From Bradyrhizobium cosmicum (GTDB lineage Bacteria; Pseudomonadota; Alphaproteobacteria; Rhizobiales; Xanthobacteraceae): 64,000 bases of DNA. The DNA is taken from assembly GCF_007290395.2 (NCBI RefSeq), contig NZ_CP041656.2, forward strand, positions 3,658,001-3,722,000, read 5' to 3'. This document shows positions 35,389 through 45,107 of this stretch, one piece after another. Under the pieces are notes generated by a model. The model was not told the DNA's origin. It worked only from the letters and a program-made list of their open reading frames with translations, and searched no databases. The position numbers and the translations under genes are program-made. The first letter of the stretch is position 1, and every line of letters begins with the position of its first letter.

Positions 35389-36489
35389 TCACAACACGAC
35401 GCCGGTCTCCTCGTTTAGCAGGTGCATGTTGTTGAGGTCCATCGCCAAACGCATGGGAGCCCCGTCCGCAGCGCCGGCATTGGGATCGACGCGGCCGCAG
35501 ACGGGGGTGCCGTCGAGAACGAAATAGACCAGCGTCTCCATCCCCATCGGCTCGGTGACGTCGAGCACGGTGTCGAAGGTTTCCTCGCCAGGCTCGAGGT
35601 GCGCATGCGCCTCGGTGAGATGTTCGGGCCTGATGCCGAGCAGCAGCTTGTCGGTGCGCGGCAGTGCGTTGTAGCGCGCCGCGCGGGCCGGCGGCAGCGG
35701 GAAGGCGATGCGGTCGGAGAGGCGGATCTGAAGCGTGCCGCCGGCCTCCTCGAGCCGGCACGGGATGAAGTTCATCGCGGGGGAACCGATGAAGCCGGCG
35801 ACGAAGCGCGTCGCGGGCTTGTGATAGAGCTCGTTCGGTGTCCCGATCTGCTCGATGCGCCCCTTGTTCATCACCACCACGCGATCGGCCAGCGTCATCG
35901 CCTCGACCTGGTCGTGGGTGACGTAGACGGTGGTGGTGCGCACCTTCTGGTGCACCTTCTTGATTTCGATCCGCATCTGCACGCGCAGCTTGGCGTCCAG
36001 ATTGGACAGCGGCTCGTCGAACAGGAAGACCTTCGGGTTGCGAACGATGGCCCGGCCCATGGCGACGCGCTGGCGCTGGCCGCCGGACAACTGCTTCGGC
36101 TTGCGGTCGATCAGGTCGGTGATGTCGAGCAGGCGGGCGGCTTCCGTCACCCGCGCCTTGATCTCGGCCTTCGGATAGTGCTTCAGGCGCAGTCCGAACG
36201 ACATGTTCTCCGCGACCGTCATGTGCGGATAGAGCGCGTAGTTCTGGAACACCATCGCGATGTCGCGGTCCTTCGGCGGCACGTCGTTGACGACGTCGCC
36301 GCCGATCATGATGTCGCCGTCGGTGATGTCCTCTAGTCCTGCGATCATCCGCAGCGTCGTCGACTTGCCGCAGCCGGAGGGGCCGACCAGCACGATGAAC
36401 TCATGGTCTGAAATGTCGAGATCGATGCCGCGCACGGCTTCGACGTCGTCATAACGCTTGATGACTTTCCGCAGAGCAACTTCGGCCAT
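35389..36489 (-). CDS. Sugar ABC transporter ATP-binding protein (UgpC/MalK type)
   Basis: 366 residues. Walker A GPSGCGKST, Q-loop, signature LSGGQRQRVAMGRA, Walker B VFLFDEPLSNLDAKLR and the switch His in YVTHDQ are all present. A C-terminal TOBE/MalK-type regulatory domain follows (GIRPEHL). It energises the two permeases directly upstream, six bases away. The UgpC/MalK type serves carbohydrate or polyol uptake. Confidence 0.92.
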   Translation of the reverse strand: MAEVALRKVIKRYDDVEAVRGIDLDISDHEFIVLVGPSGCGKSTTLRMIAGLEDITDGDIMIGGDVVNDVPPKDRDIAMVFQNYALYPHMTVAENMSFGLRLKHYPKAEIKARVTEAARLLDITDLIDRKPKQLSGGQRQRVAMGRAIVRNPKVFLFDEPLSNLDAKLRVQMRIEIKKVHQKVRTTTVYVTHDQVEAMTLADRVVVMNKGRIEQIGTPNELYHKPATRFVAGFIGSPAMNFIPCRLEEAGGTLQIRLSDRIAFPLPPARAARYNALPRTDKLLLGIRPEHLTEAHAHLEPGEETFDTVLDVTEPMGMETLVYFVLDGTPVCGRVDPNAGAADGAPMRLAMDLNNMHLLNEETGVVL

Positions 36490-36495
36490 ACGATA

Positions 36496-37401
36496 TCAAC
36501 CCTTTGTCGCGCCGGCGGTCAGGCCGGCAATGTAATAGTCCATCAGGAAGGCGTAGATGATCAGCGGCGGGGCCGCGCCGAGCAGTGCACCGGTCATGAT
36601 CTGCCCCCAATTGAAGACATCGCCCTTGATCAGCGTGCTGGTGATGCCGACCGGAAGCACGAACTGGTCGACGGATGTCGTCAATACCAGGGGATAGAGG
36701 AATTGTGCCCAGGATACGGTGAAGGCGAAGATCGTCGCCGCGATCAGGCCGGGAAGCGCAACCGGGATGAAGATCCGCGTCAAGGTCTGGAGCCAGGAAG
36801 CGCCGTCGATGATGGCGGCCTCGTCGAGTTCTTTCGGGATCGAGGCGAAATAGCCGATCATGATCCAGGTGCAGAACGGTACGGTCAGCGTCGGATAGAT
36901 GAGCAGCAGCACATACCATCTGTTGAGCAGGGGGATCCCGGTGAAGTCCTGGATGACCGCAAGCATCTTGAACAGTGGAATGAACAGGAGGCTGTCCGGA
37001 ATGAGGTAGGTGAGGAAGACTCCGGTCGCAAGCGTCGTTGATCCCCAGAACTTCATCCGCGCCAATGCGAAGGCGGCAGGGATGCTGATCAGCATGGTGA
37101 TGGTCACGACCACGATCGAGACGATCGCAGAATTCCAGAAGAAGCGCAGGAACTGGCTGGACGTGAGAAGCTCGGCGTAGTTCGACAAGGTGGGGTGAAA
37201 CACCCACCAGGGGTTGGTGGCGGCCGAAATCTCCGCGCTGCCTTTCAAGGAGGTAATCAGCATGTAGATCGGCGGGATGAGCGAGAAGATCGCAAACAGC
37301 CCCAGAAAGAAATAGGACCATCGCAGGGCCCAGGTGCGATCCCGACTCATGCTGCCCAGTTTGCGGCGCGGCCCGGCCTTGTCGATTGCAAGCGTGCTCA
37401 T
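36496..37401 (-). CDS. Carbohydrate ABC transporter permease (MalG type)
   Basis: 301 residues from ATG 37401, which overlaps the stop of the preceding permease by one base (TGATG). Six membrane segments; the EAA loop that contacts the ATPase reads KELDEAAIIDGASWLQTLTRIFIPVALPG. The C-terminal position of the loop and the order after the other permease fit the MalG/UgpE half of a heterodimeric channel. Confidence 0.9.
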   Translation of the reverse strand: MSTLAIDKAGPRRKLGSMSRDRTWALRWSYFFLGLFAIFSLIPPIYMLITSLKGSAEISAATNPWWVFHPTLSNYAELLTSSQFLRFFWNSAIVSIVVVTITMLISIPAAFALARMKFWGSTTLATGVFLTYLIPDSLLFIPLFKMLAVIQDFTGIPLLNRWYVLLLIYPTLTVPFCTWIMIGYFASIPKELDEAAIIDGASWLQTLTRIFIPVALPGLIAATIFAFTVSWAQFLYPLVLTTSVDQFVLPVGITSTLIKGDVFNWGQIMTGALLGAAPPLIIYAFLMDYYIAGLTAGATKG

Positions 37402-38339
37402 CAGGCTTCGTTCCCGCGTTTGGAGACATCGCGCAGGATGAAGATCGCTGCGACGGCAAGGATCGGCACCATGAAGAGCGAGACGCAGGCGCCGAGCGGA
37501 ATGTCGCTGCTCTGGATGCCGACCTGGAATGCCCACGTGGCGAACAGATGCGTCGTGTCCAGCGGGCCGCCGGATGTCAGGATGCGCACGATGTCGAAAT
37601 TGGCGAACGTCACGATCAGCGAAAACAAGGTGGTGATGGCGATGATGTTGCGCATCATCGGCAGCGTGATGAACCAGATCCGCTGCCACCAGTTGGCGCC
37701 GTCGATGGCGGCGGCCTCGTAGAGCTGGTCGGGCACCGACTTCAGCGCCGCCAGATACATGATCATGAAGAACGGCGCCCCGTACCAGACATTGACGAGA
37801 ATGATGGAGAAGCGCGCCCAGAAGGCATCGCCGAGCCAGGGAATGGGACCGATGCCGAAGAACGAGAGCGTGTAGTTGAAGGCGCTGTAGGACGGATCGA
37901 ACAGCCAGAGCCATGCGAGCGTGCTCATCGCAGGCGGTATCACCCAGGGCACCAGAAGCATGCCGCGCCATTTGCGCTGGCCCTTGGCCGGGATGTTGTG
38001 CACGAGATGTGCGACGATGAAGCCGATCATCGCCTTGAAGATGACGGCGGTGATGGCGAAGATGCAGGACTGCTTCACCACCATCCAGAACGTCTCGCGC
38101 TTGAACAGGAAGGTGAAGTTGTCGAAGCCCACGAACTTCTGCATCGACTTGTTGAGGGTCGCCAGGTGGACAGAGTAGAGCGCTGGATAAAGCACGAGCA
38201 TCGCGATCAGGAGGATCAGCGGCAGCGTCAGGAAGAACGCCACGGTCGATTTGCGCCCGAGTGCATTTTGCAGACTGGCCCGCTTGCGCGGGCCGGCAGC
38301 ACGGGCGAGGCGACCTTGCTCAACGACGATATCGGCCAT
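37401..38339 (-). CDS. Carbohydrate ABC transporter permease (MalF/UgpA type)
   Basis: 312 residues from ATG 38339. A short cytoplasmic tail is followed by six membrane segments. The EAA loop reads DQLYEAAAIDGANWWQRIWFITLPMM. SGGPLDTTHLFATWAFQ near the end is typical of the MalF/UgpA permeases of polyol or disaccharide systems. Pairs with the next permease. Confidence 0.9.
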   Translation of the reverse strand: MADIVVEQGRLARAAGPRKRASLQNALGRKSTVAFFLTLPLILLIAMLVLYPALYSVHLATLNKSMQKFVGFDNFTFLFKRETFWMVVKQSCIFAITAVIFKAMIGFIVAHLVHNIPAKGQRKWRGMLLVPWVIPPAMSTLAWLWLFDPSYSAFNYTLSFFGIGPIPWLGDAFWARFSIILVNVWYGAPFFMIMYLAALKSVPDQLYEAAAIDGANWWQRIWFITLPMMRNIIAITTLFSLIVTFANFDIVRILTSGGPLDTTHLFATWAFQVGIQSSDIPLGACVSLFMVPILAVAAIFILRDVSKRGNEA

Positions 38340-38466
38340 TACGTCAGCCTTTTTCGAAGGATGTGGAGAGGCGAAGCCGGCGCAACGGTCGGCTCCAGTC
38401 GAGATAGGAGCGCAGCCCCGGCGGCTCACGCGAGCATGCGCGAACCGCCAAGGCACACACCCGGCA

Positions 38467-39807
38467 TCAGCTCCGCATGAAGCCTTCGCACTCGCCCTCG
38501 GCCCAGGCGAGCGCGGTTTCCATCTTCTCGCCTTGTGCGTGACGCAGGGCCAGTTTGGTCAACGTCGCCTGGAAGTAGATCTGCTGCGCGATCTTGGGCG
38601 GCGCAGGCGATGCGGCGATCGACAGCGTCTGCTGCTTATACGGGTCCGGATAGTGGAAGAGCGTACCCTTGGGCGGCCCTTCTTCGGCCCAGGTCTTCAA
38701 CTTGGTCGTGTTCGCATAGGCCGGGAGATCGTAACCGCCGCTCACCGCGACGAACTTCTCGATCGACGACGGTTGCGACAGATGCGTGAGCAGGCTCTTG
38801 GCCGCTTCCTTGTTCTTGCCGAAGCTCCAGACACCCCAGAAATAGGGCAGGTAGGGTGCGAAACGTCCTTTCGGGCCGGAAGGGAAGCCGTGCGTCCAGC
38901 ACTGCTCGGCCACCTGCGGCGCGTCGCGCTTGGCGACGGCCCAGGCGCTGGGCGGGTTCATGATGAGCGCACCCTTGCCGGAGACCAGCCATTTGTTGTT
39001 GGAGGCATCGTCCCAGGACGGCGCGTCGGGAGGCAGGAAGGAAATCAGCTTCTTGTAGTATTCCAGAGCTTGTCGCACCGCGTCCGTCTTCACGGTGATA
39101 TCGCCCTTGGCATTGACGAGGTCGGCCCCGAACGACTGGAAGATCGCCCCGGCCGTGTCGACGCTGTCGGTGGTCTCGCCCAAGCCGATGCCGAACGGAA
39201 AGCCAGCCTTGTGGCAGGCTTCCGCCGCCTTCAGAAATGTCTCCATGTTCCAGTTGTCGGCTTTGGGCGGGCTTCCTGCCGGGTACATCTCCTGAACGTC
39301 GATGTTGGCATATTTCTTCATCAGGTCGATGCGGGAGCAGGGGCCCTTGATCTGACTGCCCGGCGTCGCGGGGACCGCGAGCCATTTGCCGCCGGACTGG
39401 CCGAGATATTTGACGGTGCCGTTGACCTCGCCGTTCTGCTTGATGAGCGGCTCCATCACATCGTTGAGCGGCTCGAGTTGCTCGGCATAGGCCTGCGGCC
39501 ACCATGATGGCATCTGGAGAATGTCGTGACCGGACTTGGCCTGGGCCTCGGCTGCGGCGGTCAGTTCGATCTTCTTGTTGTTGCTGGTGATGTAGTCGAT
39601 CGAGACCTCGACCTTCTCCTTGGCCGCCCATTCGTTGACGAGGTCGGTGGAGGCCTTGTTGGCACCTGGCACCCAATGGTCCCAGAAGCCGATCGAGAGT
39701 TTGCCGGCGGCGTAGGCGCCCCGGACGTAGGGCGCCGCGATCAGCGCCGTGGAGGACATTGCAGTGGCAGCCACAAATTGACGTCGCGTCAGTGTTTTGC
39801 GTGACAT
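38467..39807 (-). CDS. Sugar-type ABC extracellular solute-binding protein (Tat-exported)
   Basis: 446 residues from ATG 39807, with GAGGAAA upstream. The N-terminus carries a twin-arginine signal (TRRQFVAATA) ending YAAGKL, so it is exported folded. The SBP_bac_1 fold is shown by IGFWDHWVPGANK, DILQMPSWWPQAYAEQLEPL, GIGLGETTDSVDTAG and FGKNKEAAKSLLTHLSQP. It is the first gene of a five-gene unit: binding protein, two permeases, ATPase, 2-hydroxyacid dehydrogenase. The ligand is not predictable. Confidence 0.9.
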   Translation of the reverse strand: MSRKTLTRRQFVAATAMSSTALIAAPYVRGAYAAGKLSIGFWDHWVPGANKASTDLVNEWAAKEKVEVSIDYITSNNKKIELTAAAEAQAKSGHDILQMPSWWPQAYAEQLEPLNDVMEPLIKQNGEVNGTVKYLGQSGGKWLAVPATPGSQIKGPCSRIDLMKKYANIDVQEMYPAGSPPKADNWNMETFLKAAEACHKAGFPFGIGLGETTDSVDTAGAIFQSFGADLVNAKGDITVKTDAVRQALEYYKKLISFLPPDAPSWDDASNNKWLVSGKGALIMNPPSAWAVAKRDAPQVAEQCWTHGFPSGPKGRFAPYLPYFWGVWSFGKNKEAAKSLLTHLSQPSSIEKFVAVSGGYDLPAYANTTKLKTWAEEGPPKGTLFHYPDPYKQQTLSIAASPAPPKIAQQIYFQATLTKLALRHAQGEKMETALAWAEGECEGFMRS

Positions 39808-40296
39808 CTCGTTTCCTCGCTTGGGTGTTTTATTGTTCTGGCGTTTCCTTTGACTTCCCGAGTTTGCTTGTTGCTTTTGTTGTTGGCGTTTCTTCGTGCC
39901 GTTTCTTGTCGATGCCGTCACCGCGCGGCAAATCGCGCGAGGCGCAGCAAATTGGTAGCGCGATCAGATCATGATTGATCGCGTCTGTCGAGGAAGCCGA
40001 ACGCGCTTCGTATAGAACTAACGTTGTGGCCGGGAGTGCGGCAGAGCTCGCGTACCGGCGTGAACCTCCGCAAACGATTTTGCGACGCACACTTCTGGCA
40101 GGGCGTGTTGCACCTGACGTGCGCAATTACGCCGCAGTTTCGAATAAGCCTGCATAACCGCTTCCTGCGAATGAGTTTTCGGACGTGGACAGCACTCCTC
40201 CGCGCCTAGACCCCGGCGTGGCGAAAACGGTAGAGTTGCAACCGGCCGGTGGCTTTCCACCCCGCCAGAACAATCGGATGGACGATGGAGACCAGA
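39808..40296. other. 489-base intergenic region with an operator-like dyad
   Basis: No convincing gene. A perfect 8-base inverted repeat (CGCGATCA 39959-39966 and TGATCGCG 39976-39983) lies about 150 bases upstream of the solute-binding protein start. It is a candidate operator for that operon; no regulator gene is adjacent. The stretch just before 39807 is unusually rich in T and G on the plus strand. Confidence 0.5.
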
Positions 40297-41106
40297 ATGA
40301 CCAACCCGGCACCGCCCGCACGGCTTCACTTGCGGCGATGGCTCGCGCTGGGCTGCATACTCACATTGCTGCTCGGCGCAGCCGCGGTCGCGCGTGCACA
40401 AGGCCTGGTCAAAGGTGTTCAGGACGGCGCCGCGGCCGGCAACAAGGCCGCCGGTCCCGTCGGTGGCGTGCTCGGCGGTGCGATTGGCGGCGTGGTCGGC
40501 GTCTTCACCGGCGTGCTCGGCGTCAACAATAACAACAATCAGGCGCCGCCGCCCGCCAAAGATACGAGCAAGGACGCCAGCAAGGATTCAAAGCAGCCAG
40601 GCGCCGGCAAGGACAAGGACGCCAAGAGCGCCAAGGAGACCGCCAAGGCGGGCAAGGGTGCCAAGGCGAGCAAGGAAGCCAAGAACACGCCACAGGATAA
40701 CAAGAACAACAAGGACGTCACCGTCCTCACCCAGACTGGCACGCCGCAACAGAGTGCTGAGCAGATCGTCGCCAACAGCGATTCCTATATCGAGCGGATC
40801 AAGACGGAATTGAACCTCACCCCCGATCAGGAGAAGCACTGGTTCGGCTTCTCGAGCGCGATGCACTACCTGGGGCACAATGGTGCAGAGCGGCTCAACC
40901 TGCGGGTTGCCCGCGCCAAGCGCGATCCGCCGGATGACATCATCGAGCAGATGCGCAACGAGTCGCAGTTCCTGATCGACCGCGCCGCCGACCAGCGCAA
41001 TGTTGCGGATGCCGCCGAGCCGCTTTACTCGAGCCTCGACGACAAGCAGAAGCAGGTTTTCATCCAAGAGATGGTGCGGCTCAGCCACGAGCGCGGGCTG
41101 GATTGA
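40297..41106 (+). CDS. Exported Spy/CpxP-like (LTXXQ motif) protein
   Basis: 269 residues from ATG 40297, with GGAG upstream. A signal peptide (LALGCILTLLLGAAAVARAQ) and a Gly-rich hydrophobic stretch (GPVGGVLGGAIGGVVGVF) are followed by about 70 residues of Lys/Asp/Ala low complexity. The C-terminal helical domain has two LTXXQ-like motifs, LNLTPDQEKHW and LYSSLDDKQKQVF, as in Spy/CpxP periplasmic chaperones. Envelope stress role inferred. Confidence 0.75.
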   Translation: MTNPAPPARLHLRRWLALGCILTLLLGAAAVARAQGLVKGVQDGAAAGNKAAGPVGGVLGGAIGGVVGVFTGVLGVNNNNNQAPPPAKDTSKDASKDSKQPGAGKDKDAKSAKETAKAGKGAKASKEAKNTPQDNKNNKDVTVLTQTGTPQQSAEQIVANSDSYIERIKTELNLTPDQEKHWFGFSSAMHYLGHNGAERLNLRVARAKRDPPDDIIEQMRNESQFLIDRAADQRNVADAAEPLYSSLDDKQKQVFIQEMVRLSHERGLD

Positions 41107-41217
41107 TCAAGTTGAACCGGATTGCGGTCGTCTGAATTAACGGCGCCTGCCACGAATTCGTGAATGCTCTCTGCAGCTGAGGTATGATTAGCTTCGCAAG
41201 CTGATTGCGGGGTTGAT

Positions 41218-41598
41218 ATGGCGGGCGGGCTCTCCGTTTTCCTGGTCGAAGACGAAGCGTTGATCCGGATGATGATGGCTGACATGGTCGCGGAGCTCGG
41301 CCACCATGTCGTCGCCGAAGCGGACAATGTCCGTGACGCCAGCGCCTTCGCGATGACCGCGCAATACGATTTCGCGATCCTCGACATCAACCTGATGGGG
41401 CTCTACGTCGATCCCGTTGCCGACCTGATCGAGCGCCGCGGAAAGCCGTTTCTGTTCGCCACCGGCTACGGGCCGGAGCTGCTGCCGTCCTTGCTCCGGC
41501 GCAGGCCGATCCTGCGTAAGCCGATTTCCCTCGACCAGCTCAAGGCGATCATCGACACGCTGTTTCCAGATGTGATCGCCAGGGTGCCCTCTGAGTGA
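41218..41598 (+). CDS. Single-domain response regulator
   Basis: 126 residues consisting only of a receiver domain: acidic pair in VFLVEDEALIRMMM, phosphoacceptor Asp in FAILDINLMG, Thr in FATGYG and Lys in ILRKPIS. There is no output domain. Such proteins in alphaproteobacteria act in phosphorelays or by protein contact. No kinase gene is next to it. Confidence 0.88.
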   Translation: MAGGLSVFLVEDEALIRMMMADMVAELGHHVVAEADNVRDASAFAMTAQYDFAILDINLMGLYVDPVADLIERRGKPFLFATGYGPELLPSLLRRRPILRKPISLDQLKAIIDTLFPDVIARVPSE

Positions 41599-41678
41599 TG
41601 GCGAAGGCGCCAGGCTGAGCGACGGCGAGGGTCCGTGCCGGGCGACGGCAGAGTTGCCGCGCCGACATCGTCAACGAA

Positions 41679-41703
41679 ATTGGCCGCCTTCAGGGCGGCC
41701 AAT
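41679..41703. terminator. Stem-loop between convergent genes
   Basis: A perfect 10-bp stem ATTGGCCGCC/GGCGGCCAAT with a 5-base loop lies between the response regulator and the convergent small gene. There is no long T tract, so termination is likely but not certain. Confidence 0.55.
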
Positions 41704-41768
41704 GAGTTCAGGGCAGTTGCGCCGCAGCCTCAGATCAGGGCGGCGTAGCGCGGCCGGTCCCGCGAGCC

Positions 41769-41972
41769 TCAGTTGCGACCGTTCCTCAGCACGTTGGCGA
41801 TGGTATGGGCCGTCATCGCAGCGCGGTCCGAAGCGCGCTGCGCGGCCAGCCGGTCGCGCGCCTTTTCCTCGATGAGCAGCTCGATCAGTGCCATCCGCTT
41901 GCCCTCGTCGTCTGCCTCGAGCAGCAGACGGTGATAGCGGTGATAGTCGAACCCAATGTCTTGCTTACGCAT
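41769..41972 (-). CDS. Small unknown helical protein (67 aa)
   Basis: 67 residues from ATG 41972; a frame extending to 41987 adds five. It is charged and helical (HRYHRLLLEADDEGKRMALIELLIEEKARDRLAAQRASD), resembling small conserved hypothetical proteins common in Bradyrhizobium. It stands alone and no function is assigned. Confidence 0.65.
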   Translation of the reverse strand: MRKQDIGFDYHRYHRLLLEADDEGKRMALIELLIEEKARDRLAAQRASDRAAMTAHTIANVLRNGRN

Positions 41973-42102
41973 GTCACGCCCCCGCAACTACGCCACACAC
42001 TGGTTGAATTGTTTCTCATCCGAAACGATCGGGCAAGCACGATCGTGCGTGGAACCGGGGGCGACTGCAATCAGCTGTGCATGACTGGAACCGGCGTGCG
42101 CC

Positions 42103-43074
42103 TCAATCGGGATTGTGGTCGGCGAACATCTTGAGGCCGAGGAAGCTTGCATCGGGTCTCGTGACCAGCCGGGTCGGGATGTTACGCAGGTAATCCTGGA
42201 AGCGGCCCTTGGCTTCGAAGCGCGCGCGGAACGCCGAGGCTGCAAGGAAATCCGGAAAGCGCGGCGCGATTCCACCGGCGATATAGACACCGCCACGCGC
42301 ACCAAAGGTTACCGCGAGATTGCCCGCGACCGAGCCGAGGATGGCGCAGAACATCTCCAGCGTCGTGCGGCTGAGGGCGCAACTTCCCTCCAGGGCCGCC
42401 TTGGTGATGGCGGCTGCGTCGCGGTGCGGAACCTGGGCGCCGTCGATCTCCGCCAGCGCCTCGTAGAGGCTTTGCAGGCCGGAGCCGGACAGCGCACCGC
42501 GCTCGATCGAGACATGACCGAGGCGTTTGCGCAGGCACGCGATGACGCGCTCCTCGCGCTCGTTCTCCGCGGGCAGGGTCGCGTGTCCGGCCTCGGTGAC
42601 GACAGCCAGCCGGGCACCATGGCGCTCGACCAGACAGGAGACGCCGAAGCCGGTTCCGGGCCCGACCACCAGCAACGGTTCTCCGGGAAGGCCTTCCCCG
42701 CCGCCGAGTGGGATCAGGTCGGCGGGCTTCAGGGCGGGCAGCGACCAGGCCACCACCTCGAAATCGTTGAGGACGTGCACGCTGTCGAAGCCGAGGGCCG
42801 GTTGTAGTTCGTTGCCGTCGATGACCCAGGGGCTGTTGGTCATGACGCAGCGGTTGTTCGTGACCGGACCTGCGACGGCCAGCACGGCTCTGCTGGGCCG
42901 TCCGGCACCAGACCGGCGCGCAAGAACATCGGTAATGGCTTCCCGGACCGTGGGGAAGTCTGCGACCTTCACATAGTCAATGGGGCCGGTCTCGTCGCCA
43001 TGGCTCAGCGCGAACCGCGCGTTCGTGCCGCCGATATCGGCGAGAAGAATGTGTCCTGTCTTGTCGATACTCAT
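42103..43074 (-). CDS. glk: Glucokinase
   Basis: 323 residues from ATG 43074. It belongs to the bacterial Glk family: phosphate motif LLADIGGTNARFAL, AVAGPV, catalytic Asp in VLNDFE, GPGTGFG, sugar-binding Glu-x-x-His in TEAGHATLPAENERE, and GGVYIAGGIAPRF for adenosine. It phosphorylates glucose with ATP in the cytoplasm. A much longer open frame to 43482 has no family support beyond this start. It is divergent from pncA. Confidence 0.92.
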   Translation of the reverse strand: MSIDKTGHILLADIGGTNARFALSHGDETGPIDYVKVADFPTVREAITDVLARRSGAGRPSRAVLAVAGPVTNNRCVMTNSPWVIDGNELQPALGFDSVHVLNDFEVVAWSLPALKPADLIPLGGGEGLPGEPLLVVGPGTGFGVSCLVERHGARLAVVTEAGHATLPAENEREERVIACLRKRLGHVSIERGALSGSGLQSLYEALAEIDGAQVPHRDAAAITKAALEGSCALSRTTLEMFCAILGSVAGNLAVTFGARGGVYIAGGIAPRFPDFLAASAFRARFEAKGRFQDYLRNIPTRLVTRPDASFLGLKMFADHNPD

Positions 43075-43348
43075 GACCCCGTGGCTGCCGCGGCCTTGCC
43101 GGCCGTCGGGAACCTCTGCCTCCACTCCTGATCCGATCCGCAGTCTCCGGACGGTCGCGAGAATCCTCGCTTGATTGTGCCTAGTCAACACGGACGAGGC
43201 CAAACCGTTGCATCCAATAGGGGATGGGCGCGCCATATCGAGCCATATCGCCGCCTGTGTTCGGTGGTTGCGAAGCCGGGCGGGAAGATCGACACTGGAG
43301 ACGAGCGTCCGGCGCGGCTCGTGCCGGACGGCCAGGATGGGGCCCGTG

Positions 43349-43975
43349 ATGAAGATTTCCGACCGTGACGTGCTGCTGGTGATCGACGTGCAGAACGACT
43401 TCTGCTCCGGGGGCGCGCTCGCCGTGCCCGGCGGCGAGAAGGTCGTCCCGGCCATCAACCGGATCGCCCAGAAATTCGCCAATGTCGTGCTGACTCAGGA
43501 CTGGCATCCGCGCGACCATGTCTCGTTCGCGCCGAACCATGCGGGCAAGCAGCCGTTCCAGACCATCGAGCTCGATTACGGCACGCAAGTGCTATGGCCG
43601 GCGCACTGCGTGCAGGGCACCCCCGGCGCCGAATTCCACGGGGATCTCGACCTCACCGGGGCAAGCATGGTGGTCCGCAAGGGCTTTCGCCGCGGGATCG
43701 ATTCGTACTCCGCACTGTTCGAGAACGACCACCGGACGCCGACGGGGCTGCTCGGCTATTTGCGCGAACGGGAGCTGAAGACCGTTTTCCTCGCCGGTCT
43801 GGCGCTCGACTTCTGTGTCCGCTTCTCGGCGGAAGACGCCCGCAAGGCGGGGTTCGAGGTTGCCGTTATCGAGGACGCCTGCCGCGGCATCGATCTCGAC
43901 GGTTCCGTCGCAGCCACCCATCGGAGCTTCGAGGAGCGCGGCATTTCCGTGATCAGCTTCGAGGCGTTCCTGTGA
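43349..43975 (+). CDS. pncA: Nicotinamidase (pyrazinamidase)
   Basis: 208 residues from ATG 43349. It has the isochorismatase-like fold with the catalytic triad of PncA: Asp in VIDVQNDFC, Lys in VVRKGF, Cys in GLALDFCVRFSA. The metal site is Asp/His/His in TQDWHPRDHVSF. It turns nicotinamide into nicotinate for NAD salvage. Upstream frame extension to 43175 lacks similarity. The linked nadE 1.3 kb downstream supports the role. Confidence 0.92.
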   Translation: MKISDRDVLLVIDVQNDFCSGGALAVPGGEKVVPAINRIAQKFANVVLTQDWHPRDHVSFAPNHAGKQPFQTIELDYGTQVLWPAHCVQGTPGAEFHGDLDLTGASMVVRKGFRRGIDSYSALFENDHRTPTGLLGYLRERELKTVFLAGLALDFCVRFSAEDARKAGFEVAVIEDACRGIDLDGSVAATHRSFEERGISVISFEAFL

Positions 43976-43991
43976 GCATCGCGAGATAGCC

Positions 43992-45107
43992 ATGGTGGAG
44001 AAGGCCGGCAAACAGCCAGGCGGACCGGGGCGCGCTCCGGATGACCCGCTGCTTTGGCCGTTTGCGGCGGCGCGGCTCGCGATGGACTCGTGCTTCTGGT
44101 GGCTGGAGCGCGGTCCGCCGGAGCAGGACGAGAGCGGCGTGTCGTGGACGACGCCCAACGCCGTCGCGCTGGAACTCGCTACGATGCGCCTGCGCGATTG
44201 TACGCGGGGGCGATCGGGCCAACCGGCGCTGATCTGCGCGCCCTACGCGTTGCATCGGGCCGTCATCGCCGACTTCGCGCCCGGCCACAGCGTGGTGCAG
44301 TCCCTGCAGGACGGCGGCGTCGACCGGGTCTATCTCACCGACTGGCGCTCTGCCACGCCGGACATGCGCCACCTCTCGATCGACAGCTATCTCGGCGATC
44401 TCAACGTCGCCATCGACGAAATCGGCGTGCCGGTTGATCTCGTCGGTTTGTGCCAGGGCGGGTGGCTGTCGCTGCTCTACGCCGCGCGCTTTCCCGCCAA
44501 GGTGCGGCGGCTGGTGCTGGTTGGCGCGCCCGTCGATCTCTCGATCGAGTCCGCGCTCTCCCAGCTGGCTCGCAGCGCACCGGAAATGGTCTACGACCAG
44601 CTCGTCGCGCGCGGCGGCGGCAATGTCAGTGGCGACGAAATGCTGCGGTTCTGGTCGAAGCCGCCGAGCCGAGACGATATCGCGGCTGCATTGCAGAAGG
44701 ACCTCTCGGACGAGGAGGGCGCGGCATTGCTCGCGCGGTTCGACCGCTGGAATATGGAGACGCTCAATCTGCCCGGCACTTACTATCTCCAGATCGTCAA
44801 CTGGATTTTCCGGGAGAACCGGATCGCCGGCGGCAGCTTCGTCGCTCTCGGCCGCCAGATCGATCTGAGGGACGTCACGGCGCCGGTCTTCCTGCTGGCC
44901 GGGCTCGACGACGACGTGGTGCCGGCCGCGCAGGCGCTCGCCACAGCCGATCTCCTCGGGACGCCGCCGGCCTTTGTCACGGCGGCCTCCGAGCCGAGCA
45001 ATCATCTCGGCCTGTTCATGGGCGCGCGGACCCACGCACATGCATGGCCCCGGATCGCCAAGTGGCTGCGCGACGATCTGCCCGGCATGCTGGTCCGCAG
45101 CGCCTGA
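43992..45107 (+). CDS. PHA synthase-like alpha/beta hydrolase with Cys nucleophile
   Basis: 371 residues. The nucleophile elbow GLCQGGW has Cys in place of Ser, the G-x-C-x-G box of polyhydroxyalkanoate synthases. VYLTDWRSATPDMRHLSIDSYLGDL and LLAGLDDDVVPAAQA (catalytic Asp) and a C-terminal SNHLGLF (His) complete the triad. It is shorter than PhaC and has no clear synthase N-domain, so it may be a small PhaC homologue or an acyl transferase. It starts 16 bases after pncA, hence co-transcribed. Confidence 0.78.
   Translation: MVEKAGKQPGGPGRAPDDPLLWPFAAARLAMDSCFWWLERGPPEQDESGVSWTTPNAVALELATMRLRDCTRGRSGQPALICAPYALHRAVIADFAPGHSVVQSLQDGGVDRVYLTDWRSATPDMRHLSIDSYLGDLNVAIDEIGVPVDLVGLCQGGWLSLLYAARFPAKVRRLVLVGAPVDLSIESALSQLARSAPEMVYDQLVARGGGNVSGDEMLRFWSKPPSRDDIAAALQKDLSDEEGAALLARFDRWNMETLNLPGTYYLQIVNWIFRENRIAGGSFVALGRQIDLRDVTAPVFLLAGLDDDVVPAAQALATADLLGTPPAFVTAASEPSNHLGLFMGARTHAHAWPRIAKWLRDDLPGMLVRSA

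Noticed and set aside
42103..43482. 459-residue glucokinase with N-terminal extension
   Set aside because: The first 136 residues have no similarity and cover the divergent pncA promoter; ATG 43074 gives normal length.
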